Source of the DNA: Armillaria gallica
Lineage: Eukaryota; Basidiomycota; Agaricomycetes; Agaricales; Physalacriaceae
Assembly (NCBI GenBank): GCA_037576215.1
Contig: JBANDB010000006.1
Coordinates: forward strand, 3,348,001-3,412,000
Length of the DNA: 64,000 nucleotides
Reading direction: 5' to 3'
Shown here: positions 44,971-56,449 of the stretch, in pieces
Numbering within the stretch: position 1 is the stretch's first letter
Layout of the letters: every line of letters begins with the position of its first letter
Position numbers and translations under genes: made by a program
Notes under the pieces: model-generated
Told to the model about the DNA's origin: nothing
What the model saw: only the letters and a program-made list of their open reading frames with translations
Database searches by the model: none

Positions 44971-46129
44971 ATTCCAGCAGTCAAGTATAGGCACAATGTG
45001 CATTGAGACATTGTGATCCTCCTTGAAAACCTGTCAGCCCAAGACATGTTGTCAAGTACATCACTCACCAGCTCAATCTGATATTAGAATAAATCCCCAC
45101 ATTGGACACAACACTATCCACTCCTGACCCATCCCTGTCCCTGTCCCCTTGCCATCACTATCTCTGGTCTTGTCTCAGCATCATTTCCAGTTTTTCTCCT
45201 TTTTGCCAACATTGAATGTCATCATCAGCCTCCACGGTGGAGACATTGAGTCTTGGATGGCTGCAAAATTGTCTCTGAGCCCCAGACGAGGTAGGGGATG
45301 GTTGACTAGCACAGAAGGTGGCATTTGGGCAGTATCTGCAAATATCCACATCGGCAAACCCAGTGTTGTGGTCGCAGAGTGTCACTGCGGATGTCAATGC
45401 ATGTGGTCTATGTAGAATATGAAATCTCAAAATACAGATAGAAATGATTGTTATAAAGTCGATGTACCAAGCTTCAATTTCCTTCAAATGACTGAATATA
45501 TCACCAGGCCCATGTTAACCTCCACAATGGTCACATTCTAACAGAAAAAGACGTCAGTTGGCATCACTGTGGAAATTGGAGTCATGTTATACCTTTTTCA
45601 TTCCTTCGTCACATCGGCCAGCAGGTCTGCAAGTAGGGAAAATGGTACAGACTGAACCATAAGCCTACGCATCTAACCCAAAGCGAGGACAACCTGAACA
45701 AACAAAAACCTAGAGTGCAAAACCAATAAAAACTTCGAGAGAAAAGAACTTAGCACAGTACTCACCATGACAATAGTGCTTAATTCTGGCAGAACGTGGA
45801 CCTGTGAGCATGGCAAACATGACTCATAGAGTATGAAGAGTCAGAATTTTTTGACATGGGTGGAAGTGTGGTAGCAGACTTACATGCTCAGAGTTTCAAA
45901 TCTTTGCTACCTCTGTTTTGCAACCTCTTCCTCAACCACGCGTAAAATTACTTTCCATCCTGTTTCTTCCATTTCACAGCCTGGATGTTGCTCTGACCTT
46001 CATGGTATCTGCTTGATTTAATTTTCTATTGCATATTTCATTCAGCAAGGATTGAATTTTTACCTCGAGTCTCAGCCTTTGCCCTCAATGTGATCACTAT
46101 ATTGATAGTGGGTGTATGGCATTGGGGAC

Positions 46130-46640
46130 ATTGGAGGTTAGCTAAGACATACTTGTCGTTCCAGCTGTATATCCACATCCACACCTCCCACAGTGATATC
46201 CACACCAAACACGTCATCTACACTAACAATGGCTGTCTGTCTCACCTTGTGCCAATGCAGATCGTTCCTGTGTGAAAACATGTGATGGCACAATGCACAG
46301 GCATGGGCTTGGACAGCAGATGGGTTCGTTTGTACTATACTCAAGCACAGGACTACCAATGACACTCAAGTTGAGTTTCAAATCTCAGCTTACCTTGGTG
46401 GCATGCTGGCGAGTTGGTCAGTAGCAATGATCAGTTTTAGAGAGGGCATGGACATCGCCGCTGATGGACTGCCATGAGTTGACAATGTCCCCTCAAAGGT
46501 CTCAGCCAGGTTGCAGGGAAGAGAGGGATGGCTGCAGGCTACTCAGGCAAAGGAAAGGTCCATGCCGATGAGTGGGAAGGTATATGGTGTCAGGGAAAAA
46601 TGTTGACCGGCTCCCTGCACCGTTTCGTGGAGCAGACTCA
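46130..46640 (+). pseudogene. FAD-dependent oxidoreductase remnant, copy 3b
   Basis: Collinear with 6090-6640. The plus strand keeps FQLYIHIHTSHSDIHTKHVI and a DIAADGLP-like segment near 46450. Frameshifts and transition changes throughout. The open minus-strand frame in the same place (CALCHHMFSHRNDLHWH) mimics half a zinc finger but is not conserved in the other copies. Confidence 0.6.
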
Positions 46641-46804
46641 TTCTTCCGAATAATCCATCCCTCTCATCATGACTTACTTTCATTCTCTGTCTCTTTCATC
46701 ACCATGGTCTCCTTGGATTCAGGATACTGGCATATCAACGACTCCTCTTCTCCTTGTGGTATGTTTACCTTGTTTTTGTTCCATGCATGTTACTTATCAG
46801 AATC

Positions 46805-47323
46805 ATGGTCAGGTTATGTCAATCAGGCTCCTGCACATGCGGAAGTGCTATGGATACCACCAAGGTTTGTTCTTTACCAATCTTTTGTGGGAATATGCTC
46901 AAAAAGTTAAATTATGTAGGCATGGTATAAGCAGAATCTTCAGATTGCGATACCTGTGACCATCATTGCTGCCCTCATCATATTAGCATTGTTGTGGGCA
47001 TCAATTAGAGGTTTGTTAATGTTTTCTTATATCACTTTATCAGTGCTGACTTTTGACAGGAATCCGACATTGCATGACCCAAAAACGGGTTGTATGGACT
47101 ATGAGACCGTCAATGACTCCCACCTATTCAAGGTTGTGCCATGATAGAATAGCAAGTTATGACAGGGCTGTACCTACTTATATGGGGTGAGTAGTGATAC
47201 TTCATACACCATGACATAGATCTGATACCCATCACCTGCAGCAGTGGCCTGCCTGACAGAGAAATTTATCGGAGCTGGGCGAATTGGGTAGATGAGAATG
47301 CATATAATGGACCACATCTGTAA
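46805..47323 (+). CDS. Small single-pass membrane protein, 111 aa, apparently intact
   Basis: Four exons: 46805-46864, 46944-47010, 47060-47186 and 47242-47323. Introns are 79, 49 and 55 nt, all GT..AG with agreeing phases, giving 336 nt including the stop. The N-terminus has three cysteines (MVRLCQSGSCTCGSAMDTTK). A strong membrane segment follows (IPVTIIAALIILALLWASI, residues ~23-41), then a Tyr/Arg-containing tail with SGLPDREIYRSWANWVDENA. It has no signal peptide other than the anchor, so type III/II topology is possible. It matches a pattern of short Cys-rich, single-TM fungal proteins of unknown role. It lies in non-repeated DNA between units 3 and 4 and shows no disabling change. The C-terminus may be truncated by the TAA at 47321: a Pro-rich extension (FTHPPPS) is open just beyond it. 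Confidence 0.65.
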
Positions 47324-49187
47324 TTCACACACCCCCCTCCATCATTTGTTATTGCTGAATCATTGCTATCATTTATTCCAACATCTTTCCGTTGATATAA
47401 TAATGCATTGTTTTTAAGGACACTGTATGGGAATTTATAGCATATAGAACAGGATGATTTTAATATCATCATGTTCAAGGAGTAGATGAAGCTTCAATTG
47501 GTGGTTGAGAAGAATTGGGTGCTTCTCAGTTTCTGCATCGCAAGACTGTACTGTGTCCCAAGATGAAGATGGCATAGGCTGCAGGTGGTGTGCTTGTGCT
47601 CGGATAATAATAATATCTGAAGGTCACCATGTTTTAATGTATTTAGATGCTGGATTTGAAGTGTGACTAGGGTGTTTTCTAGATGTGTTTCAACTGGTAT
47701 GCATTGCATCAGCCTGCAGCAAGCAAACCAACAATAATTTGTTGGTCCTTCAGCTTGAGACTATTTCTGCAGGTTACCACATAATGGTATGTTCAGACCC
47801 ACTGTCAACAGAATTCCCAGAATTGGTCCTACATACTCACTCTCAGAGCTTCTCATTTTGTAGTGACTATTCACGCTGAAGTGGCTTTGGTTTGCTTTGT
47901 ACGTTTGTTCTGTCTATCATCATTGTTATTAATTCAAAACAGGATGCTCAGTTCCTGTAATGGGATTACGTGTAATATGTACTAATTCCCAATATTTAAA
48001 CATGAGCGAGTTCTCCACATCAGGGATTGTAGCTGCACCACGGAGGCAAGCAATCAGGAGGAAAAGATTGCCGCACCTGTTGGTATTCCACATAATTGAA
48101 GAGACTGATAAGACATCCTAGCCCTGGATGTATAGATGTTAAACCAAAACAGATGAAAGACACTCCACACATGTACTGTGACTCAGCCCTTTGGAAGCCA
48201 TCCAAAAGTGCTTGCTGATATCCTTGATATCCCTTCGTTGCTGATATACCTTCACAATTTGATGAAAATACTGGAGGCCGCCATTTGTTCCTGAATAATT
48301 CTTCCATCCTTTAGTTTGGAAGAATGTCTCGAAGTTTCTGAGGACACCGAGTTGGTGCAATGTCTCCATTGAGGGTAATAAGGTCAAGTAGCGTAGGCAC
48401 CATGAGTCTTTCACAATAATATACATATCCAGTCGTGTCTCTCCATATATACCTGGGGGGATCCTAGACAGGTGCCAGTGGTAGCGAACACAAATGGGAA
48501 TGGCAGAGTTTCACACAACACTGGTCCACCTGAACATGAAAGAAATATGTAGAATGAGAGGAAACAGAGTCTTAAAGCTAATGATGTTGGGTGGACAGAG
48601 AGTGTGATACACTCGTTTCACTGGAGTTTCTATTGCTGCTTTTTGGAGGTCAATGGAGCAGGTGATGGCTGGGTAAGCTGTGGGATCTGAAAATCTTCAA
48701 AAATCAACTTGACTTGCCTGGGTGACCAGGTTTCAATATTTCTATACACTGCCCCTCCTCTGCATTCTTCAGGACCCTTCCGAAGGCCGACCTTCCTCCT
48801 GACCAAAATGGCCAACTCTACAAGACGCCCTCTGACCACCACCACCATCTCCATACTGCAGTCTGTTATCACAGCCTGATGTCCCTCTGCCTTTCCCTGT
48901 CTTTGCTGTATCTGTCCTTCTTCCTGTCTCCATTCTTCATTTCCTCTGCATCCTGTTCAACTTCATCGTCGCAAGATTCATCAGTACATCCTCAATGAAA
49001 GTCTGGCCTGTGTCCAAGTTGAGTTTTTTGTGTCAATAGATCCAGTCGGTGGTGAGGCAATTGGTCAGAGAGTTCCATGCCTAAATCAATTTCCTTTCAC
49101 TTTCATAGGGTTGAATCTTGGGGTGTGTGCGAGTAGGGCATGCACCCAAGTGCACAGGATTAATCATGGACCATGGTGAAAGATTGA
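47324..49187. other. Inter-unit DNA, no recognised gene
   Basis: Single-copy in the window. Minus-strand frames at 48872-48630 and 48426-48139 are open for 80-95 codons, and the second (LHQLGVLRNFETFFQTKGWK) has fair composition. I could not connect them by splice sites to a known family. Confidence 0.35.
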
Positions 49188-49389
49188 TAGTGCATGCACA
49201 TGTATCCACGTGGCACGTGTTTGGCTCTGACTCTCTAGCCCATCTTATATCAATTTTTCTTGATATTTTGAGATCTAGTTCTATCCTCGATGAGGAATGC
49301 TATACTAATACAACACTGGACTGGTATGTATAATTGATGCTGCATTAATTTCCACTAAGCCTGAATTCAGGTAGTCGAGGGTAGCAAGG

Positions 49390-50125
49390 AGCTATTGATA
49401 TGGCACATGAATTCCTGAAGATTGCAGCTCATGGATGGGGGGGAGCATCCATATCTGCTGGTTATGGAAAGGCGGCATTCCAGCTGTACACACTGTCTCC
49501 ATCCATGACACCATACTCCCCACAGCGATATCTGCACCAAACACATTGTCATGCTACCAACGGTTGGACAACTTGCATCAAGTTCTTGTGTCAATGCAGG
49601 AAAAGGTCATTCCTGTGAGACCCTATGACTGCACAGTGTGCCGGAACTGGGTACACGGTCATTTGTGCTGTACCCAGGCATGTCCAAGAGGACTCTGACC
49701 CAACAACCACCTGACTCTGCGACACTCAGTGAGAAACCGCATGTAGGATTTATGTTTGGTCGCGACATCGAGATGGGCACTCATCCTTCTTTGACGCTGT
49801 TGGATATGCTGACAATGAATTTTGGGTGCCCACTGCTGGTGTACCTTGTTGGGGCACTGGCAGTGCATCTCGGGAAATGGTGGGGAGGATGACCACTTTG
49901 ACAGAAGACATGTCAAAGGCTGCATGGTCCAGCATATTGGGCATCTCCATGGATGGACCACCGTAGGCCCTCAAAATTTTCGGGCGGGTCGGAGGGAAGT
50001 ACTCGGGCGAGGGAACGGTCCACGCGTGGATGGGCGTAAAGGAGTTGGCATATATGGTGTCGGGCAAAGATGTTGATTGGCTCTCCGCCCGTTTCGCAAA
50101 GGTGGGAAAGACAAACATCGCATGG
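49390..50125 (+). pseudogene. FAD-dependent oxidoreductase remnant, copy 4a
   Basis: Collinear with 205-1000. Pieces: RTLTQQPPDSATLSEKPHVG, then LTLLDMLTMNFG in a shifted frame, LVYLVGALAVHLGKWWGG, and YMVSGKDVDWLSARFAKVG near 50050-50110. It has lost the in-frame YSGEGM segment through a short deletion near 49995. Broken. Confidence 0.65.
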
Positions 50126-50719
50126 CTCCAATATACGTCGGAATATTCGAGCAATCTATTCTTCGTCTTTTGCTTCGGCGCACCCTCTACGACCTTTTAT
50201 TCTCATCCTACCACCAAGATCCTACTACATCGGCTCATGAACAGCACTTCTATCATTCGCTGTGATAGAATCTTTATCCTGTTCGTTCACCTCAGTATTA
50301 CTTCCATGCAATGCAATGCCCTCCGCTCATTTATTCAAGACGTTGCTATTACGACACGCAACCAATAGCTCGATCTCCCATCAATGGATAATCGCGCCAT
50401 CTCCAGCCCCGTGTAGGACCACCCTAAAATTCACCCTGTTTTTCCTCCTCACTTTCCAAAACCAACAATTCTTAATCACATCGCAGCCAATAGTCGCCCT
50501 CAAGGAACCCAGGTGCTACATTGCAATCTCTCTTACCACCATGACTTTGCCTCTTCAATGCTAGATTCAAGACATTGACACACTATTCAATCAGCTCTTC
50601 GTTGTTCCCAGTAATGGATACCTTTCACATTGGCACAACGTATCGTCAACGATTTATTGGAACGGTATGTGGATTATGAGAATATGCCCCGTCGCGATGT
50701 AGCCGAAATCGCGTAGGAA

Positions 50720-50840
50720 TTCGACGCGGTGTATATCAGCCATACAACGCCAAAAGGCCCATCAGCAACTCAGACTTGGACCTCGCGAAAAGGACCTTTG
50801 CCAATCACGTCTGTCGAGTCTGGGACAGCACTGAGTGAAT
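50720..50840 (-). pseudogene. PNGase A-like stub, unit 4
   Basis: Same stub as at 1530-1640 (GPFREVQV-type segment on the minus strand) with a stop in the middle. It ends in type I spacer sequence. Confidence 0.45.
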
Positions 50841-51155
50841 TCATCAGGTGTGTCTGAAATTGATGGTCAGTCGTTCAAGATAAATCTGAATCGACGTTGA
50901 ACGCACTCAGATACACAGAATTCCTCCGCTGAATTTCCTGAGCAAAAGATTTTGATGTAGGCCTTCTACCCAAGTTGTTGGTCTGTCAGTGAAAAGAGTC
51001 GGAATACTCTGGGAGATGATTGAAGACAATCAGAATCAGTAAGTTTTGCAATACCGTTGGTGTTTCTATCACCTGGTGCCACCGCACTGTATGTAACCAT
51101 ATAATAAATAATTGTAATTGGGTACACAAGGTTATTAGAATGTGAGTATTCACAA

Positions 51156-53125
51156 TCAAGCAAGAATACTACAAGACTCTGCAGACACACCTAGTTCTAT
51201 TAGTTGCTTTATTTCATTCGAGTCAGTCATTTTAAACACAGACACTTTCTCAAACATCTTGCTGGGCAGTCGTCGCCCGACAACCCAATATTGCGGCGAA
51301 TCTATTTCATTGGTTTGTCATGATGAATGGATTGCTGCCGAGCAGTGTGTATGTGTCTTCGGAGATCAGGTACTGGTGGCTGGCAAGGATGTTGAATGTA
51401 TGCACCGTCCCGTCCGCATCTTCAACAATCAACTCTCCGCATCGATCAATCCCTTCTTCACCTCCCACCGCCAATCCGCGCACAAACCCACTTTCAATGT
51501 TGAACCCTTCATGCACCAGTCATCATCATCCCTCCAAACACTGTGAATTGATTTACTATCATTGGGCAGAGGCTTGGTCATGACCTGCTCCCATGATGGT
51601 CTCCATTTCTTGCATCCAGTTCCAGGTTCGGGATAGGTGAAGAACAGTATACTCCGAAAAACTGATAGCATCTCATTTATAAGTGCTGTCCATGCATCCT
51701 CCAGAGATTGGCTCTCATAATATGCCGGTATTGAGCGTGTCCACAGATAAAATGCTAGTCCGGCGACTTTGTCTACAGGGTTGGTTGATATCCGATCCTG
51801 CATTGCAGATAGTGCGCGATACACATTGCAATTGGAATCTCTGCAGACTTGAGCTGCTTGTGAAATCTCGTTAATATCTTGTCCTTGTAGTTTCCCGCCT
51901 CGTCTATTGGCTCAGCGTGCAGCGGTCCATCTGGTGTATCCCCGGCAATTGTCCTCCCCCAGCCGACCTCCTGCACTGTCCATGCACGCCTAAACCAACA
52001 CCGGTCACTCTCCAAGTCACCCTCCTTCAAACTCAAAGGCAGACCCAGCCCACTCAAATAGCACACCACATGTGCATATTCGATATATCCCTCCGATGGT
52101 AGGCACATCCAGTTTCCACTCTTCCACTCGCAGATCCTCCCTCGGCCCTCCTCTCTGTCTCAAGCAGAGAACATCCAACCACGTGTATTCCAGTCCCAGG
52201 TTCAGCATCTCGATCCGGATGAGGTCGAGGTTGGCACCTTTCGGGATGGGCACGGGCCATTCATATCCATTGATAGGGGTCCACACGTCGATGCGATCCA
52301 CCTCATCCACCCAAGCATGTGATATTGGTCGTGCCTCTTTGCGATAGAAGTCGAATTTCGCCCTGCAGCTCCACCATGGGACCACACGATTACTGTACAG
52401 ATCCCAGACTCGTCGAGGCTTCAGAGTGTCCGCTTTGACTATCCGGCTACCAACGAGCGCGTTCCTTCGCAAATTGATGTCCTCCGCTTCACGTTTCTGT
52501 AGCTCCATTTGAATGTCAGTGACTCCGCTGTTGCACCATGCCGAGCGCAGACGGCCATATGCAGTTCCAAAGTCGTAGTTCTGTGCAATGCAGTCTTTGA
52601 GAACGGAGGAGAGGGATGGGGTACTGTCTAATGTGTATGAGGTTCCGAGTGTGGTGTTGAGTAAATCCAAGAGGTCCTGGATGTCAAGGCAAGAGCAGGG
52701 AATGTTGGCGAGGGAGGATGATATTACGGGCTTTCTACCGGTGTACGCCCGTTGTTTTGGAACCTTTATGGATTCTTCCATTTGTCCAATTTCTGTCTGG
52801 GAGGAGATTGTAACTTCGGGAAGTTGACGAGTGCGCCCAATATTACTATGGGACTTGCGCTTTGCCTTGAAGACTATTACATATTGCTATCCATTCGATT
52901 TTTGACATATTACTCACATCTTCCAGTACTTTGCGGAGTACTTTACGGTACATCCACTTGTATATAGCAACTTTGATTTTTCCTGGGCATAGTAGCTTGA
53001 ATTAGGACACAGAAAGGCGATAATCAGCTGTACTTACGCTTGACATATTCCCAGGCGGACCTAGCGTAGTATAGAAACATTTTATGTCGAGCTGGTGAGG
53101 TTCAAGTGACAAGACGTGGTTGCAT
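51156..53125 (-). pseudogene. HET-domain protein copy 4, multiply frameshifted
   Basis: The minus strand encodes almost the whole HET protein in at least four frame pieces. 52781-52017 gives the N-terminal half and core (RPISHAWVDEVDRIDVWTPI, YTWLDVLCLRQRGGPREDL). 52108-51773 continues with CYLSGLGLPLSLKEGDLESD and CWFRRAWTVQEVGWGRTI. 51824-51429 gives DRISTNPVDKVAGLAFYLW. 51516-51307 gives the tail GFNIESGFVRGLAVGGEEG. Single-base indels separate them. The stretch upstream of 52830 matches exons 1-2 only weakly. Non-functional. Confidence 0.82.
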
Positions 53126-53639
53126 CATGGCACCAGCGTTGCGTTTCTCAAAGTTCTTCACGTGGTAACATGCAGAAGACAGGCGTCCTGGACGCGCCGA
53201 CCGCCTAATGTCCGATGGGGTGCTGGATAATATCGATTATATCAGCGGTAATCGACAGTACAGGGAGACTCGGGAAATTAAGTAAGTGAACGTCGAAGGT
53301 ATATAAGAATCCATGGAGAACTGTTCATTTTGAGGAAAGTTGGGGTAAATAAGGCGAATATATTAGTCTATTGTTCAATATGTCCGTAATCAGAGTCGGT
53401 AGGAGGGGAATAGGCAACTATAACTGGATTTTATGAAACAAACCGTCACCTGTACAGGAAATTAATCCGATGAGAACAAGGATTTACTAAAACTGCATGT
53501 CAATAATTCGACGTCACAGCTTGGCCCTTCCTGAGGGACTACATGCGGAAATACCAGGGGAGTAACGGTGGTATCATCAGTCATCAACGGCACTCGTTTC
53601 GTTTTTGCACTTCCTGCGGAGAATTCTGAAAAGCCTTCG

Positions 53640-54115
53640 AAGTTCGATCAAAGGACCCAACTCTTCTTTGAGCTAGGGCAAGTGGCTATAAAGGACGTTG
53701 AGAACATGAGGTCGTTGGAGACGACGACTCGAGGAGAATGACGGGATATGTGAGGAGTGGGTCTAATAGACGCCTGCAACCAATATCAACGTCGTAGTAT
53801 GCGCCTCCGTAATGGTGCAAGACAAAGTATCGGATCACGTCCGCACGCTGTATCGGCAAACGATGTCCATCGTACGTCCGCAGAGACTAAGGATAATATT
53901 CGTGGGTCAATTTTCGACAGGATTCGTCTGTCCAGAGCATGTATTCACTGTCTGGAGGTTAGTTGACAGCGGTAGTATCAGGAAAATAGACTTACTGGTC
54001 TGGTATTAGCTTCCGACTGCAGCGACACCGACCTCCGTTTTTCAGAGAGGATATCCGTCTTGGCCGTATGGTGAAGTAGCCTGATACCTGTTCTAACCGG
54101 CCATGCTCTGTAGCA
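53640..54115 (-). pseudogene. GT32 mannosyltransferase-like remnant, copy 4
   Basis: Minus-strand equivalent of 4395-4935. It keeps YDGHRLPIQRADVIRYFVLH, HYGGAYYDVDIGC (the DXD motif in its usual DVD form) and a short LLTYPVI-like tail. The region is shortened by several deletions, and the WTDES exon is shifted. Inactive. Confidence 0.65.
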
Positions 54116-55425
54116 TTCCAGCGGTCAAGTGTAGGCCCAATGCGCGCCCAAACGTGGTGATCCTCCCTGAAAGCCTGTCAACACAAGACCGCGTCGCCAA
54201 GTATATCACTCACCAGCCCAATATGACATTAGAACAGCCCCCACGTCGGACACGACACTATCCACTCCTGGCCCGTCCCCGTCCCTGCATCACCCCATTC
54301 CCATTCCCTTCCCCTTCCCAGTGCCGTCTCATTTCGTCTCGGTGTCAGTCTCTGTTTCTTCTTTTTTGCCAACATCGACCGTCGTATGGTGAGACATCGA
54401 GTACCGGATGGCTGCAATATTACCTCTGAGCCCCGGACGAGGTAAGGGAAGGTTGACTGGCGTAGAAGATTCGGGCAGTTTGTAAATATCCGCCTATCAG
54501 TGTTGTGGTGCACGGTGTCGCCTGGGCGTTGATGTGTGTGCATCTTTCAGTAGTGATACAGATGGAAATGATTGCCATAAAGTCGACGTATTCAATTTCG
54601 CTTCAACGTGAATAATCACCAGGAGTCCACAAATCCTGGGAAGTTGGCGTCGCCGTGAAAATTGGAGCCGCGGTGTATAGATCACCACATTTATGGACCA
54701 GCGAGTCTGGAGGTCTGCGAGCAGAAAAAATGGTATAGAACGAAAGTGCCTGTGGACGTTGACAAAATCTAGAAACCAATGAGAACCGGAAAGAAAGAAC
54801 TTGGCACAGAAACATGGCTATAGTGGATGGTGTTAGAATTGACCTGCGAGCGTCAACGAAATGCTCGGCCCGGGAACTTGTCTGCGGATATCGCCCGACA
54901 TTTCCGGGGTAGACTGGTGGCAGAGTCATAATTGGGAAGAGACAAATGGGAGAATGAAAAGGAAGCTGGGAGCGGGTTCAAACGTTGACTCCAAGTCCCA
55001 TCCGAAACGGGATGGAAATTGAAACAGAAGATATTCGGATATTGGCTAGCGTCTGCGCGGGACGTTTTCTCTGAATGCACGGGTCATTTTCCTGGGCAAG
55101 GTTCGGGACTGTCAACTAAAGATGAGAGTTTCATACAATTATACGCGTGTCTGCCCGTAGAGCACAGAGAGTCTGAATTTTCGATGATGATAACAAGAAG
55201 ACGCGGTTGGAAGTGTGGCATGAAGCAGGCTTACTCGGAGTTTCAAAATTTCGCCCTCTGGTTTGCGACCTCTTCCTCAACCACGCCCAAAATCATTTTC
55301 ATTCTGTTCCTTCCGTTTCACAGCCCGGCTGTTGATCTGTCCTCTACCTCTGTGACATGGTGGTTACTAGATCTGCCCGGCAAGGATTCAGTCTGAATCT
55401 TTACCTCGAGTCTCAGAATTTGAGG
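54116..55425. other. Unassigned block, unit 4
   Basis: Aligns loosely with 4936-6085 of unit 1, with many small deletions. It includes the conserved piece near 55150-55420. No gene recognised. Confidence 0.35.
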
Positions 55426-55429
55426 CGGA

Positions 55430-56095
55430 GTGGTGCATCCATCCCAGCTTGGAACGGCAAGGCTCCTCAAGACACACCCTTCGTTCTGGCTGTATATCCA
55501 CATCCACGCCTCCCGTGGCGATATCCACGCCAAACATATCGTCCACACCACCAATGGACGTCCCATCTCCTCGCGCTGGGATAAATGTTGCTCCCGTGCA
55601 ATACCATACGACCGCACAGTGCAGGAACGCAGATGGCTTTGTACGCGGTCGCTCGTCGACTGCGTCCTAGGATTAATGCACGACTCGGCGAGGAACCCCA
55701 CGCAGGATTTATGTTTTGCGATGGCATCGAGATGGGTACGCCAGCTTTCTTTGACGCTGTGGGATATGCTGACGACAGTCAAGTTTGAATTTCGAGTCAC
55801 GGCGTACCTTGATGGGGCACTGGCGACGTATTTCAACAAACGGTGGGGAGGTGTGTCGGTCGATGACAATGCTGGTTCGACAGACGTGTGAACGCGACGT
55901 GGCCCGACATTTGGGCATCTAAGCAGATGGACTGCCGTAGGCCCTCAAAGGTGCAGGTCGGAGAGAAGAGAGTAAATTGCTACAGCTATTCGTGCAAGGG
56001 AAAGGTTCATGCCGATGAGGTGTGGGCGTATATGGTGCCGGGGAAAGATGCTGATTAGCTCCCCGACCTGTTTCGCGTCACAGAGTATGTGAAAA
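55430..56095 (+). pseudogene. FAD-dependent oxidoreductase remnant, copy 4b
   Basis: Cleanest DAO remnant for codon use: WLYIHIHASRGDIHAKHIVH then TTNGRPIS, with C or G at most third positions. That shows the plus strand was the coding strand. It continues in shifted frames with FFDAVGYADDSQV, FRVTAYLDGALATYFNKRWG and GVSVDDN. Then come the DVAR/HLG region, and VWAYMVPGKDAD near 56024. At least three indels. The GDI(Y/H)AKH..HATNG pattern is typical of fungal DAO-type oxidoreductases. Confidence 0.72.
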
Positions 56096-56449
56096 AAGGA
56101 AAACATCGCATCTTCGCTCATGTTTAAACAGTGCTCATACTGTAGATTACACGTCGGAAATATCTAAACAATCTATCCCTTTCACCATCACGTCTTTGCG
56201 CTTTGGCGCACATCGTTCGCACCTCCCTACCGTGATATTGGCACGTTGGACGATCTCCCGCATTGCTTGATGAATGTAGAGACCAAGGGGATTGAGAGAT
56301 TGTGTTTGATCATTGGGTTCTCAGACGAAGACATTACGTTTACATCCCAGAATTTCGACGTCAAACAATGAAGAGGTCCTATATACCCTCTGCTGGCTAC
56401 CGCCTCTGTTGCCTGTCGAGATCGCTTCCACATCTGTAGCAGGAGCTTA

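Larger units (their letters stand above)
43249..46757. repeat. Array unit 3, right part
   Basis: Collinear with about 3250-6730 of unit 1 and highly similar, but with many CpG positions changed to TpG or CpA. Similarity ends near 46757, where inter-unit DNA with a different gene begins. Confidence 0.8.

Noticed and set aside
46138..46365. Possible C2H2 zinc finger (CALCHHMFSHRNDLHWH) on the minus strand
   Set aside because: The second His of the finger is missing and the other copies (6240, 420 and 49600 regions) do not keep the cysteines; the plus strand carries a clear oxidoreductase remnant.
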